Below, piece by piece: positions 1 through 9,107 of a stretch of 39,047 bases of DNA. The position numbers were made by a program, and so were the translations under genes. The notes under the pieces were generated by a model. That model had not been told where the DNA came from and did not search any database. It worked only from the letters and a program-made list of their open reading frames with translations. Each line of letters starts with the position of its first letter. Within the stretch, counting starts at the first letter, position 1. Source of the stretch: Myxococcus llanfairpwllgwyngyllgogerychwyrndrobwllllantysiliogogogochensis. GTDB lineage: Bacteria > Myxococcota > Myxococcia > Myxococcales > Myxococcaceae. The DNA lies in assembly GCF_006636215.1 (NCBI RefSeq), contig NZ_VIFM01000085.1:1-39047 (forward strand). Direction: 5' to 3'.

Positions 1-4
1 CCCG

Positions 5-1819
5 ATGCCCGCGCGTCCGGACATGCGGCCCACGGAGCTGGAGTTGCTGCCCATTGGCGCCGTGGTCGGCCCCGCCGACTCGGAGCCCTCTCCGTGGCCG
101 GTGGAGCCGACGGAGCCCCGCGCGGAGCCGCTGCGCGTGATGGGGGGCGAGCCTCGCCCCGGCGCGCCGATGTCCCGGCCCCCGGTGCCCGCGTCGGGTC
201 TTCGTCCCGGTGGGTTTCCGCCTCCCGCGTCCCAGCCGCCGCCCGCCGCGCCGGTGCCTCCTGCCTCCGCGGTGATGCCGCAGCGGCAGGCGCTGGGTGC
301 TCCCGCGGGCTCGCCTCCGACCGGGGCTCCCGCGCGCTCGGGGGCGTTGGTGATGCCCGCCGTCTCCGCGACGAGCGGACCGTTCTCCTCGCCGCCTCCG
401 AGCGCCCCGACGCGCTCGGGAGCGATGGTGATGCCGGCCATCTCCATCCCCGCGAGCACGCCGGTGCGCACGAACCCGGGCGGTGCGCCTCCCTCTAGAA
501 GTGCCGAGCCGGGCGTGGTCGTCTCGGACACGGGCTCCGAGCCGGAGAGCGCCGAGCTGCCGGTGCTCACGCCCGAGCAGATGGGGCACGACGAGCAGGC
601 GGCGCGGGTGGAGGAGATGGACACGAATCCGCGCGCGTCCCGGCCGCCGCGCGCGGAGCGCTCCGACGACACGCAGCCGCGTGGGCCTCGCGACGCGGAC
701 ACGGACCCTCGGGGGCCTCGCGCTGCCGACACGCAGCCCCGTGCCGCCGCCGGCCTTCATGAGGACACCCAGCCTCGCGTGGTGCTGGACGAGAGCTTCC
801 TTCGCGACGCGGAAGGCGCCGCGCGGGAGCAGGAGGAGCGGTCCGGCCCGTCGCGTCCGAAGACGGGCTCACGCCGCGTTCGCCCCTCGTCTCCTGGCAT
901 GGCGCCCGTCTCGGGCCGGCGCACGGGGTCCGCCTCCGTCATCCGCCCCGCGCCCGCCCCGGCGCCCGCGCCTGTCGAGGACGAGGAGGAGGACGTGGAC
1001 GTGCGCGTGTCCATGCCCTCGCATGACGAGACGCGCCGCACGGCGGTGCCCGTCCGTCCGAATGCGCAGCCCGCCGCGCGCCGCCCGGGAGAGGACACCC
1101 GTCGGACGACCATCCCCAGGCGCTCCCAGCGCAGGTCCGTCGTGGCGTGGGTGGTGGTGCTGGGCGGACTGGGTGCGCTGCTGGCGGGAGCCGCCGCGCT
1201 CACCCTGGACCCCGTGCTGCGCAGGCGCCTGACGCACCAACTGGGGCTCACCCAGGTCCTGGAGGGCCCGCCGCCTTCCAGGCCCATCGAGCGGACCCCG
1301 CCGCTGCCCTCCGAGAGCGCCGTGGCCCGCGGGGAGCCCGCGCTTCCAGAGGCCGCGCCGGGCGAAGGGGCCGTGGCGCCTCCAGCCACGGGTGACGTGG
1401 CCGCCGTGAACAGCCCACAGGCCGCTGCCGACAGTCCCCCCGCGCCTCCTCCGCCGAAGCCTTCGGACGAGAAGCTGTCCGACGACCTGTTCCTGGCCCC
1501 GCTGAACAGCGCCCCGAAGTCCGCGCCCCCGAAGTCCACCCCGCCGAAGCGCGCGGCGGCCCCGCGCGTGCGAATCATCTCCGGCAGCACGAACAAGTCC
1601 CAGGCTGAGCTCAAGAAGGAGTGGAAGGAGTCCGTTGCGGTGTTCAAGACGCTCCAGGAGTTCCGCTCCTGCGACGACCTGGGCTTCCTGTGCCAGCAGC
1701 GGGACGACCTGAAGGAACTGGTGGAGGCCTCCGAGGGAGAGGTGGACCCCGAGCTCCTCGGGAAGGTGAAGCGGCTCAAGAAGGCCGCGCAGCGACAGCT
1801 GGACAAAGTGGGGCAGTGA
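5..1819 (+). CDS. Proline-rich single-pass membrane protein, possibly the C-terminal part of a kinase-type protein (5' end uncertain)
   Basis: The frame is open to the window edge, so the first ATG may be internal and the protein incomplete. Residues 1-370 are low-complexity Pro/Ala/Arg/Ser sequence. Within them are five spaced DT[Q/N/D]PR pentapeptides (about residues 206-258) and repeated 'RSGA-VMPA' blocks. An Arg-rich stretch precedes one hydrophobic helix at about 378-400, followed by a Pro/Ala linker and a short charged helical end with two Cys (SCDDLGFLCQQ). No catalytic domain is visible. This layout is typical of the tail of myxobacterial Ser/Thr kinases or of large envelope proteins, and the Arg-rich side suggests the N-terminal region is cytoplasmic. 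That assignment is inference. The next gene follows after 75 bases. Confidence 0.6.
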   Translation: MPARPDMRPTELELLPIGAVVGPADSEPSPWPVEPTEPRAEPLRVMGGEPRPGAPMSRPPVPASGLRPGGFPPPASQPPPAAPVPPASAVMPQRQALGAPAGSPPTGAPARSGALVMPAVSATSGPFSSPPPSAPTRSGAMVMPAISIPASTPVRTNPGGAPPSRSAEPGVVVSDTGSEPESAELPVLTPEQMGHDEQAARVEEMDTNPRASRPPRAERSDDTQPRGPRDADTDPRGPRAADTQPRAAAGLHEDTQPRVVLDESFLRDAEGAAREQEERSGPSRPKTGSRRVRPSSPGMAPVSGRRTGSASVIRPAPAPAPAPVEDEEEDVDVRVSMPSHDETRRTAVPVRPNAQPAARRPGEDTRRTTIPRRSQRRSVVAWVVVLGGLGALLAGAAALTLDPVLRRRLTHQLGLTQVLEGPPPSRPIERTPPLPSESAVARGEPALPEAAPGEGAVAPPATGDVAAVNSPQAAADSPPAPPPPKPSDEKLSDDLFLAPLNSAPKSAPPKSTPPKRAAAPRVRIISGSTNKSQAELKKEWKESVAVFKTLQEFRSCDDLGFLCQQRDDLKELVEASEGEVDPELLGKVKRLKKAAQRQLDKVGQ

Positions 1820-1894
1820 GGACGCTGATTCGTTCCCCGAGCGTCCAGGAGTCATGGAGTTGACCGGAAGTCCCGGGCGGGAAAGCCTTCAGGG

Positions 1895-3586
1895 ATGAGC
1901 CTCCCCCTGATTGCCGGCGTGTTCCTGGTGGTGCTGGCCCTCGGCTATCGTTTCTACGGTGGCTTCATCGCCCGGCAGTTCCGGTTGGACGGTGAGGCCC
2001 AGACGCCCGCGCACGCGAAGAACGACGGCGTGGACTTCGTGCCGACGAAGCCCTTCTACCTGTTGGGTCAGCACTTCAGCGCGATTGCCGCGGCGGGTCC
2101 CATCGCGGGTCCCATCCTCGCGGCGCAGCAGTTCGGCTGGTTGCCGGCGCTGTTGTGGATTGCGGTGGGCGCGGTGTTCATCGGGGCGATGCATGACTTC
2201 GCCACGCTGGTGGCCAGCGTGCGCCACGGGGCCGTCTCCATCGCGGAGGTGGTGCGCACCCACCTGGGGCCGACGGCGGGGTTGGCGATGCTGGCCTTCA
2301 TCTGGGTGGCGCTCGTCTACGTCATCGTCGCCTTCACGGACGCCACGGCCGCGACGTTCGTCAGCGGCGACGCGGAGCTGGAGGGGCTCACCTTCCGCTT
2401 CAACCCGGGCGGCGCGGTGGCCTTCGCGTCGATTGCATACCTGGCGCTGGCGGTGGTGATGGGGTTGGTGGACCGGTACGTGAAGCCGCCGCTGTGGCTG
2501 CAGACGCTCATCTTCGTGCCGGCGACGCTGGGGGTGGTGTACCTGGGCACGCGCTTCTCCACGCTGCTGGTGCTGGATGCGCGGGGCTGGGCGGCGCTCA
2601 TCCTCGCGTACTGCTTCGTCGCGTCGCTCACGCCGGTGTGGGTGCTCCTGCAGCCGCGCGGTTATCTGGGCGGCTTCGTGCTCTACGCGGCGCTGGCGGT
2701 GGGCGTGGTGGGCATCTTCTACGGCGGGCTGAGCGGGGAGCTGTCGATTCAGCAGCCGGCCTTCGCGGGCTTCAACGTGCCAGGGGCGGGAGGCGCGCTG
2801 TTTCCCTTCCTCTTCGTCACCATCGCCTGCGGGGCGTGTTCGGGGTTCCACGGGCTGGTGTGCTCGGGCACCACGTCGAAGCAGATAGACAAGGAGCCGC
2901 ACTGCAAGCCGGTGGGCTACGGGGCGATGTTGCTGGAGGGCTTCGTGGCGGTCATCGCGCTGGCGACGGTGATGATTGCCACGAAGGGGGAGCTGACGGG
3001 CAAGGCGCCGGGCGCGGTGTACGGCGCGGGGCTGGGGCGCTTCCTCGTCACGGTGCTGGGCAAGGAGCACCTCGTCTTCGCCACGACGTTCGGCGCCATG
3101 GCCTTCTCCACGTTCGTGTTCGACACGCTGGACGTGTCCACGCGGCTGGGGCGCTACATCCTCCAGGAGCTGACGGGGCGGAAGGGGCGGGTGTCGGCGA
3201 TGGTGGCCACGGCGGTGACGTGTGGGGTGCCGCTGGCCTTCGTGCTGCTGGCGGGCACGGGGGCGTGGCGCTCGTTCTGGACGTTGTTCGGCACGTCCAA
3301 TCAGTTGCTCGCCTCGCTGTCCCTGCTGGGCGTCTGTGTGTGGCTCAAGAGCACGAGCCGGCCGTATGTGTACGCGCTGGTGCCCATGTTGTTCGTGGGG
3401 GCCGTGACGCTCACCAGCCTGGTGCTCCTGGTGCGCGAGGCGCTGCAGCCGGCCAGCTCCGCTGTCTCCCGGGTGAACGGGGTGGTGGCGGTGGTGTTGC
3501 TGGCGTTGGCCCTGTCTCTCTTCACCGCGGGGGCGCGTGCGCTGCGCTCCCGGCGAGCACCTCCGGCCACTGCGCCCGCGGTCTGA
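1895..3586 (+). CDS. cstA: CstA-family carbon starvation protein (peptide/pyruvate permease)
   Basis: This is a 563-residue polytopic inner-membrane protein. The N-terminal half carries the family hallmarks: GYRFYGGFIARQF, DFVPTKPFYLLGQHFSAIAAAGPIAGPILA, and GAMHDFATLVASVRHGAVSIAEV. The central CGACSGFHGLVCSGTTSKQI block is also typical of CstA. Roughly 14 hydrophobic segments can be drawn. It is of the shorter CstA class, compared with about 700 residues for E. coli CstA. The family imports peptides or pyruvate under carbon limitation. Which substrate this one takes cannot be read from the sequence. The start has AGGG just upstream. It is followed at once by the spermidine-synthase-like gene on the same strand. 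Confidence 0.93.
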   Translation: MSLPLIAGVFLVVLALGYRFYGGFIARQFRLDGEAQTPAHAKNDGVDFVPTKPFYLLGQHFSAIAAAGPIAGPILAAQQFGWLPALLWIAVGAVFIGAMHDFATLVASVRHGAVSIAEVVRTHLGPTAGLAMLAFIWVALVYVIVAFTDATAATFVSGDAELEGLTFRFNPGGAVAFASIAYLALAVVMGLVDRYVKPPLWLQTLIFVPATLGVVYLGTRFSTLLVLDARGWAALILAYCFVASLTPVWVLLQPRGYLGGFVLYAALAVGVVGIFYGGLSGELSIQQPAFAGFNVPGAGGALFPFLFVTIACGACSGFHGLVCSGTTSKQIDKEPHCKPVGYGAMLLEGFVAVIALATVMIATKGELTGKAPGAVYGAGLGRFLVTVLGKEHLVFATTFGAMAFSTFVFDTLDVSTRLGRYILQELTGRKGRVSAMVATAVTCGVPLAFVLLAGTGAWRSFWTLFGTSNQLLASLSLLGVCVWLKSTSRPYVYALVPMLFVGAVTLTSLVLLVREALQPASSAVSRVNGVVAVVLLALALSLFTAGARALRSRRAPPATAPAV

Positions 3587-3605
3587 TTCAGCCTCCAGGT
3601 TCGCC

Positions 3606-6035
3606 ATGCTCCGCTACGCCGTCGCCATCTTCACCAGTGCCTTCCTTCTGTTTGGTGTGCAGCCCCTGGCGGGGCGGTATGCGTTGCCGTGGTACGGCGG
3701 CACGCCCGGCGTCTGGACCGCATGCATGCTGTTCTTCCAGGCGGCGCTGCTGGGAGGGTATGCGTATGCGCACGGGCTCGCCTCGCGGCTGACGCCACGG
3801 ACGCAGGCGAAGGTGCACCTGGGCGTCCTGGCGGTGGCGGTGGCGGTGCTGGGGGCGCGGGCCTTGTGGGTGGGCTCGCCGGTGGCACCGGGGCCGGAGT
3901 GGCGTCCGGTGGGCACGGACCTGGCGGTGCCGAGGTTGCTGGCGATGCTGGCGGCCACCATCGGCCTGCCGTTCTTCGTGTTGAGCACGACGGGGCCGCT
4001 GCTCCAGTCCTGGTTTGCTCGCGCGAGGCCCGGCCGCTCACCGTATGCGCTGTATGCGCTGTCGAACGTGGGCTCGCTGCTGGCGCTGCTGGGCTACCCC
4101 TTCCTCGTGGAGCCGTGGGTGGGGCGAGCCACGCAGGCGTGGGGCTGGGGCGTGGGCTTCGTCCTCTTCGTGGGGGCCTGCGCGGTGTGCGCGCTGGATG
4201 TGCTGCGGCATGAGCGCGTGGTGGCGAGCACGGAAGCGACAGGTCCACGAGAGGCTTCCCTCGTGGAGGGCGCCACGGCCCGAGTGACAGCGGGCGAACT
4301 CGCATCGCAAGACGTCAGCGCCCGAGTCGGCGCGATGGCCACGCAGGATGCAGGCGCAGGTTCATCGACGGCGTTTGAGTCGGCATCACGGTTTCAGACG
4401 GACGCGGAGGCGGCCCGGGAAGCCGCCTTCGAGGCGATGCGGCGAGAAGCACGAGGCGCCTCACTGGAGGCCGCGCCCCGCGACTCCGAGGCTCGACCCG
4501 GTGTGGGCCGGACGCTGGCGTGGCTCGGACTGGCCACGTGCGCGTCCGTGTTGTTGCTCGCGACGACGAACCAGCTCTCGCAGGACGTGGCCGCGGGCCC
4601 CTTCCTCTGGGTGCTGCCGTTGGCCGTCTACCTGCTCACCTTCATCATCGCCTTCTCGCGCGAGTCCTTCTATTCGCGCACCGTCTACTCGGTGCTGCTC
4701 ATCGGCTCCGGAGCGATGGTGGCGCACGCGCACGCGGCGGGGGCCCACTTCCCGCTCACCCTCCAGCTCATCGCCTACGCCGCGTCGCTCTTCGCCGGTT
4801 GCATGGTGTGTCACGGCGAGCTGTACCGGCTGCGTCCGTCACCGCGCCATTTGAGCGCCTTCTACCTGTGGGTGTCCGCCGGTGGCGTGCTGGGCGCGCT
4901 GTTCGTCAGCGGCGTGGCCACCGCCTTCTTCCGCGCGTACTGGGAGTACCCGCTGTCCTTGGGAGGCTGCTGCGCGGTGGCGCTCGCGGGCATGGTGCGC
5001 GGGCCGGCGGCAGAGACGTGGAGTCAGCGCGGCCGACGGGTGCTGCGCGGCGCGATGCTCGTCATGGTGACGGTGAACCTGTTCCTGTCGGTGAACCGGG
5101 AGCTGGACAAGGCGCTGTTCAGCGAGCGGAACTTCTTCGGCGTGGTGAGGGTGACGGAGCAGAACGAGGAGTCGCCGGACAAGCACCTCTACAGTCAGCG
5201 CCACGGCGCCATCACCCATGGCATGCAGTACGTCAAACCGGAGCTGCGCTCGTGGCCCACGACCTACTACACGCGAGAGGCCGGTCTGGGACTGGCTGTC
5301 GCCGAGCAGCGTCGGCTGCGCGCGGCGGTGGGACTGCCTCCGGGTCTGCGCATGGGTGTGCTGGGGCTGGGCGTGGGGACGAGTGCGGCGCTGCTGGAGA
5401 AGGAGGACCGGGGGCGCTTTTATGAAATCAACCCGGTGGTCATCTCCCTGGCGCGAGGCGAGGGCGGCTTCTTCAGTTACCTGGGCGACTCGCCCGCGAC
5501 GATTGAGGTGGTGGAGGGGGACGCGCGCATCTCCCTGGAGCGCGAGCTGGAGCGGGGCGAGCCCGGCGGGTTCGACGTGCTGGCGTTGGATGTCTTCTCC
5601 TCGGACTCCGTCCCCGTGCACCTGCTCACCGAGGAGGCCGTCGCCCTGTACAAACGGCACCTGGCTCCGCACGGAGTCCTCGCGTTGCACATCAGCAACG
5701 TGCATCTGGACCTGGTGCCAGTGACGCTGTCGCATGCGCGCCGCCTGGGGATGTACGCGGCCTTCGTCTTCCATGACACGGAAGGAAGCGCGCTGCGCAG
5801 CAACTGGATGTTGCTCAGTCCAGACCGCGAGTTCTCCTGGGGCCCCACCTTCACCCGTGCCAAGGCACGGGTGCGCCGCCTGGGGCTGCGTGACGAGCAG
5901 GACTTCGCCTGGACGGATGACCGCAGCAGCGTGCTGCGGGTGCTGCGCCAGATTGGCCCCGACGCGAACGTCGTGGATGTGGAGGCGCCCTCGGGCCCGC
6001 CGAAGGTGCCCATGGCGAAGCCCGCTCCGCGGTGA
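3606..6035 (+). CDS. Membrane-anchored spermidine-synthase-like protein (fused membrane domain/SAM-fold)
   Basis: This 809-residue protein starts at MLRYAVAIFTSAFLLFGVQP. The frame also opens further upstream, but that would overlap cstA. The N-terminal half has hydrophobic segments of the fused MFS/spermidine-synthase type. A roughly 100-residue Ala/Glu/Arg-rich hydrophilic insertion (bases about 4206-4515) splits the membrane region. The C-terminal domain has the SAM-like nucleotide fold: MGVLGLGVGTSAALLE, the acidic strand end FYEIN, VVEGDAR, and DVFSSDSVPVHLLT. Family members look like aminopropyltransferases, but whether membrane versions make polyamines is unproven. It ends one base before the convergent HIT gene. 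Confidence 0.85.
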   Translation: MLRYAVAIFTSAFLLFGVQPLAGRYALPWYGGTPGVWTACMLFFQAALLGGYAYAHGLASRLTPRTQAKVHLGVLAVAVAVLGARALWVGSPVAPGPEWRPVGTDLAVPRLLAMLAATIGLPFFVLSTTGPLLQSWFARARPGRSPYALYALSNVGSLLALLGYPFLVEPWVGRATQAWGWGVGFVLFVGACAVCALDVLRHERVVASTEATGPREASLVEGATARVTAGELASQDVSARVGAMATQDAGAGSSTAFESASRFQTDAEAAREAAFEAMRREARGASLEAAPRDSEARPGVGRTLAWLGLATCASVLLLATTNQLSQDVAAGPFLWVLPLAVYLLTFIIAFSRESFYSRTVYSVLLIGSGAMVAHAHAAGAHFPLTLQLIAYAASLFAGCMVCHGELYRLRPSPRHLSAFYLWVSAGGVLGALFVSGVATAFFRAYWEYPLSLGGCCAVALAGMVRGPAAETWSQRGRRVLRGAMLVMVTVNLFLSVNRELDKALFSERNFFGVVRVTEQNEESPDKHLYSQRHGAITHGMQYVKPELRSWPTTYYTREAGLGLAVAEQRRLRAAVGLPPGLRMGVLGLGVGTSAALLEKEDRGRFYEINPVVISLARGEGGFFSYLGDSPATIEVVEGDARISLERELERGEPGGFDVLALDVFSSDSVPVHLLTEEAVALYKRHLAPHGVLALHISNVHLDLVPVTLSHARRLGMYAAFVFHDTEGSALRSNWMLLSPDREFSWGPTFTRAKARVRRLGLRDEQDFAWTDDRSSVLRVLRQIGPDANVVDVEAPSGPPKVPMAKPAPR

Positions 6036-6036
6036 C

Positions 6037-6381
6037 TCAGCCTGGAGGCCAGAGCAGCGGCCGACCCGCCAGGAGGTGCAGATGGATGTGGAACACCGTC
6101 TGCCCGGCGTCGCGGTGGGTGTTCATCACCACCCGGTACCCGTTGCTGTCATGGCCCCGCTGCTTCGCCAGCTTGGCCGCCGCCACGAAGAGGTGGCCCA
6201 CCGTGGCCTCGTCCTCCGCGGTGACGTCGTTCACCGTGGCGATGTGCTTGCGGGGGATGAACAGGACGTGCGTGGGCGCCTGGGGATTGATGTCCTCGAA
6301 GGCCAGGCAGGCTTCGTCCTGATAGACGAACTTGGCCGGGATGAGGCCGTCTCGAATCTTGCAGAAGAGGCAGTCGGACAT
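6037..6381 (-). CDS. HIT-family nucleotide hydrolase (HINT-like)
   Basis: This 114-residue cytoplasmic protein has the complete histidine-triad motif HIHLHLL near its C-terminus. It also has the N-terminal CLFCKIRDGLIPAKFVYQD that marks the HINT/PKCI branch (Cys pair, then the alternating strand 'ACLAFEDINPQAPTHVLFIPRKHI'). HINT proteins hydrolyse purine nucleoside phosphoramidates and aminoacyl-adenylates; the substrate here is not known. Length matches the family. It is encoded alone, divergent from hprK, and its stop lies one base from the stop of the spermidine-synthase-like gene, so the two transcripts must terminate in or across each other. Confidence 0.95.
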   Translation of the reverse strand: MSDCLFCKIRDGLIPAKFVYQDEACLAFEDINPQAPTHVLFIPRKHIATVNDVTAEDEATVGHLFVAAAKLAKQRGHDSNGYRVVMNTHRDAGQTVFHIHLHLLAGRPLLWPPG

Positions 6382-6522
6382 GGCCGGGGGCTTAGCAACG
6401 CACGAGGCGGCGGGAAATGGCCTCGGCGCTCATTGTTGAAGTCCCAAGCGATTCCCCCAGCGGGCGACCAGGGCTTCGCTCGGGTGGGTTATCGGGGGTA
6501 GAGGTAGGGGACGACATGCCAG

Positions 6523-6550
6523 GTGGGCACCTCGCCTCAAAAGGTCCCAC
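6523..6550 (+). promoter_or_regulatory. Stem-loop in the hprK leader
   Basis: GTGGGCACCT (6523-6532) pairs with AGGTCCCAC (6542-6550): nine base pairs with one bulged C and a nine-base loop. It lies about 23 bases before the hprK ATG at 6574. It may affect translation or be a regulator site. The rest of the HIT-hprK gap shows no clear promoter hexamers. Confidence 0.4.
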
Positions 6551-6573
6551 CAGTGATATTCCAGGCCCCGACG

Positions 6574-7535
<962 letters not shown>

Positions 7536-7539
<4 letters not shown>

Positions 7540-8399
7540 CCGCGCCCGCGAAACAGTTGGTCGTCATCACCGGCATGTCCGGCTCCGGCAAGTCCACCGC
7601 CATCAGGGCGCTGGAGGATGCGGGGTTCTTCTGCATCGACAACCTGCCGGTGCTGCTGCTGCCCAAGCTCACGGAGCTCGCGGGCGGGGGCAACATCGAG
7701 CGGATGGCGCTGGTGATGGACGTGCGTGAAGGCGTGTTCCTCAAGGACGCGCCCCGGGTGCTGGACGAGGTCCGCCGCGCCGGTCACCACGTGGAGGTGC
7801 TCTTCCTCGACTCGAGCGATGACAGCCTCATCCGTCGCTTCAGCGAGACGCGCCGCCGCCATCCGCTGGCGCCCAACGGCACCGTGGCGGACGGCATCAA
7901 GGCGGAGCGCCAGGAGCTGCGTGACTTGCGCGAAATCGCCGACCAGGTCATCGACTCGTCGGTGCTGAACGTGCACGACTTGAAGCGCATGGTGCAGGCG
8001 CGCTTCAGCCCGGAGCCCGCCGCGGGGCCGAGCCTGTCGGTGATGTCGTTCGGTTACCGGTACGGGGTGCCGCCGCAGGCGGACCTGGTGCTGGACGTGC
8101 GCTTCCTGCCCAACCCGTACTTCGTCCCGGAGATGAAGGGGCTGACGGGCAAGGTGCCCAAGGTGGCCGCGTACGTGCTGGACCGCGAGGAGACGCAGCA
8201 GTTCCTCGAGAAGGTCGTGGACCTGTGCCGCTTCCTCTTCCCTCGCTACCAGAAGGAGGGGAAGGCGTACCTCACGGTGGCGCTGGGGTGCACGGGTGGC
8301 AAGCACCGCTCGGTGGCCATCGCCGCGGAGCTGACCCGACGGCTGGCCGACGAGAACACCCGCGTTCAGCTCTGGGACCGCGACATCGAGAAAGAGTAG
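7536..8399 (+). CDS. rapZ: RapZ/YvcJ-family nucleotide-binding RNase adapter
   Basis: This 287-residue protein starts at a GTG overlapping the hprK stop by 4 bases. It has Walker A GMSGSGKS near residue 13, the family block [17 protein letters not shown], the RRHPLAP motif, and the C-terminal domain signature [23 protein letters not shown] with [10 protein letters not shown]. In E. coli RapZ guides RNase E to the small RNA GlmZ and so sets GlmS levels. In bacteria without GlmZ its role is less clear, and its constant linkage to hprK/PTS genes suggests carbon or cell-wall precursor control. mntP follows after three bases. Confidence 0.95.
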
Positions 8400-8402
8400 T
8401 CC

Positions 8403-8957
8403 GTGGCCTCCGTGACCCTGCTTCTGCTCGCGCTCGGCGTGGCGATGGATGCCACCGCTGTCTCCAGTGGCATGGCCATCCGGGGGGCTCGGCCTCCGGA
8501 TGTCCTCAAGCTGGCGCTGACCTTCGGCCTGTTCCAGTTCGGCATGTCCCTGGGCGGTGCGCTCGGGGGCAAGGCCATCCTCACGCACTTCGCGGCGGTG
8601 GACCATTGGATTGCCTTCGGGCTGCTCGCGCTCGTGGGCGGGCACATGATTTGGGAGGCGTTCTCCCATGACGAGGAGGAGCGCGCCGCCACCGGCATCC
8701 CCCTGCCCATGTTGCTGACGCTCGGCGTGGCCACCAGCATCGACGCGCTCGCCGTCGGCGTGACGCTGCCCGCGCTGGAGCTGGGCATCGTCCTCTCCAC
8801 CGCCCTCATCGGCGTGATGACCTTCGTGCTGTCCATCGTCGGTGCCTGGGCCGGCAAGCGGCTGGGCGAGCGCTTCGGCACCCGCATCGAAATCCTCGGC
8901 GGTCTGGTGCTCATCGGCATCGGCCTCAAGACGCTCGTCGAGCACCTGACCGCGTAG
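8403..8957 (+). CDS. mntP: MntP-type manganese efflux pump
   Basis: This 184-residue inner-membrane protein of the DUF204 family has two three-helix halves. Each half carries the conserved Asp in a helix: GVAMDATAVSSGMAIRG in the first and GVATSIDALAVGVTLP in the second. The acidic loop SHDEEERA lies between them. The family exports Mn2+. The start is a GTG three bases after rapZ, so it is part of the hprK-rapZ operon. That is an unusual partner, and no metal riboswitch (yybP-ykoY type) was recognised upstream. Confidence 0.92.
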   Translation: MASVTLLLLALGVAMDATAVSSGMAIRGARPPDVLKLALTFGLFQFGMSLGGALGGKAILTHFAAVDHWIAFGLLALVGGHMIWEAFSHDEEERAATGIPLPMLLTLGVATSIDALAVGVTLPALELGIVLSTALIGVMTFVLSIVGAWAGKRLGERFGTRIEILGGLVLIGIGLKTLVEHLTA

Positions 8958-8971
8958 GCCTCCCGGCGGTG

Positions 8972-8994
8972 GGCTCGAAGCCTCCGCCCGAGCC
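8972..8994 (+). terminator. Possible weak terminator after mntP
   Basis: GGCTCG (8972-8977) and CGAGCC (8989-8994) form a 6-bp GC stem with an 11-base loop, starting 14 bases after the mntP stop. There is no T tract, so this is only a candidate. Confidence 0.3.
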
Positions 8995-9032
8995 TGTCGT
9001 TCATGCGACACCCTGTCGGGGCACCTCATGCA

Positions 9033-9070
9033 TGCGTCATCCTTGTGAAGTGACTCATGGCGCGCCATGC
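9033..9070. promoter_or_regulatory. Palindrome cluster before the monooxygenase operon (candidate TetR operator)
   Basis: ATGCGTCA (9033-9040) and TGACTCAT (9052-9059) form an 8-bp inverted repeat with one mismatch and an 11-base spacer. It runs into a perfect 14-bp palindrome, CATGGCGCGCCATG (9057-9070), and CATGCATG lies just before it (9028-9035). The cluster is 38 bases upstream of the monooxygenase start, in a 150-base gap. The TetR-family gene two genes downstream is the obvious candidate binder. Binding is inferred, not shown. Confidence 0.45.
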
Positions 9071-9107
9071 TGGGAGTCCGTAGCGCGGATTCCCACTGGA
9101 GGCCTGG

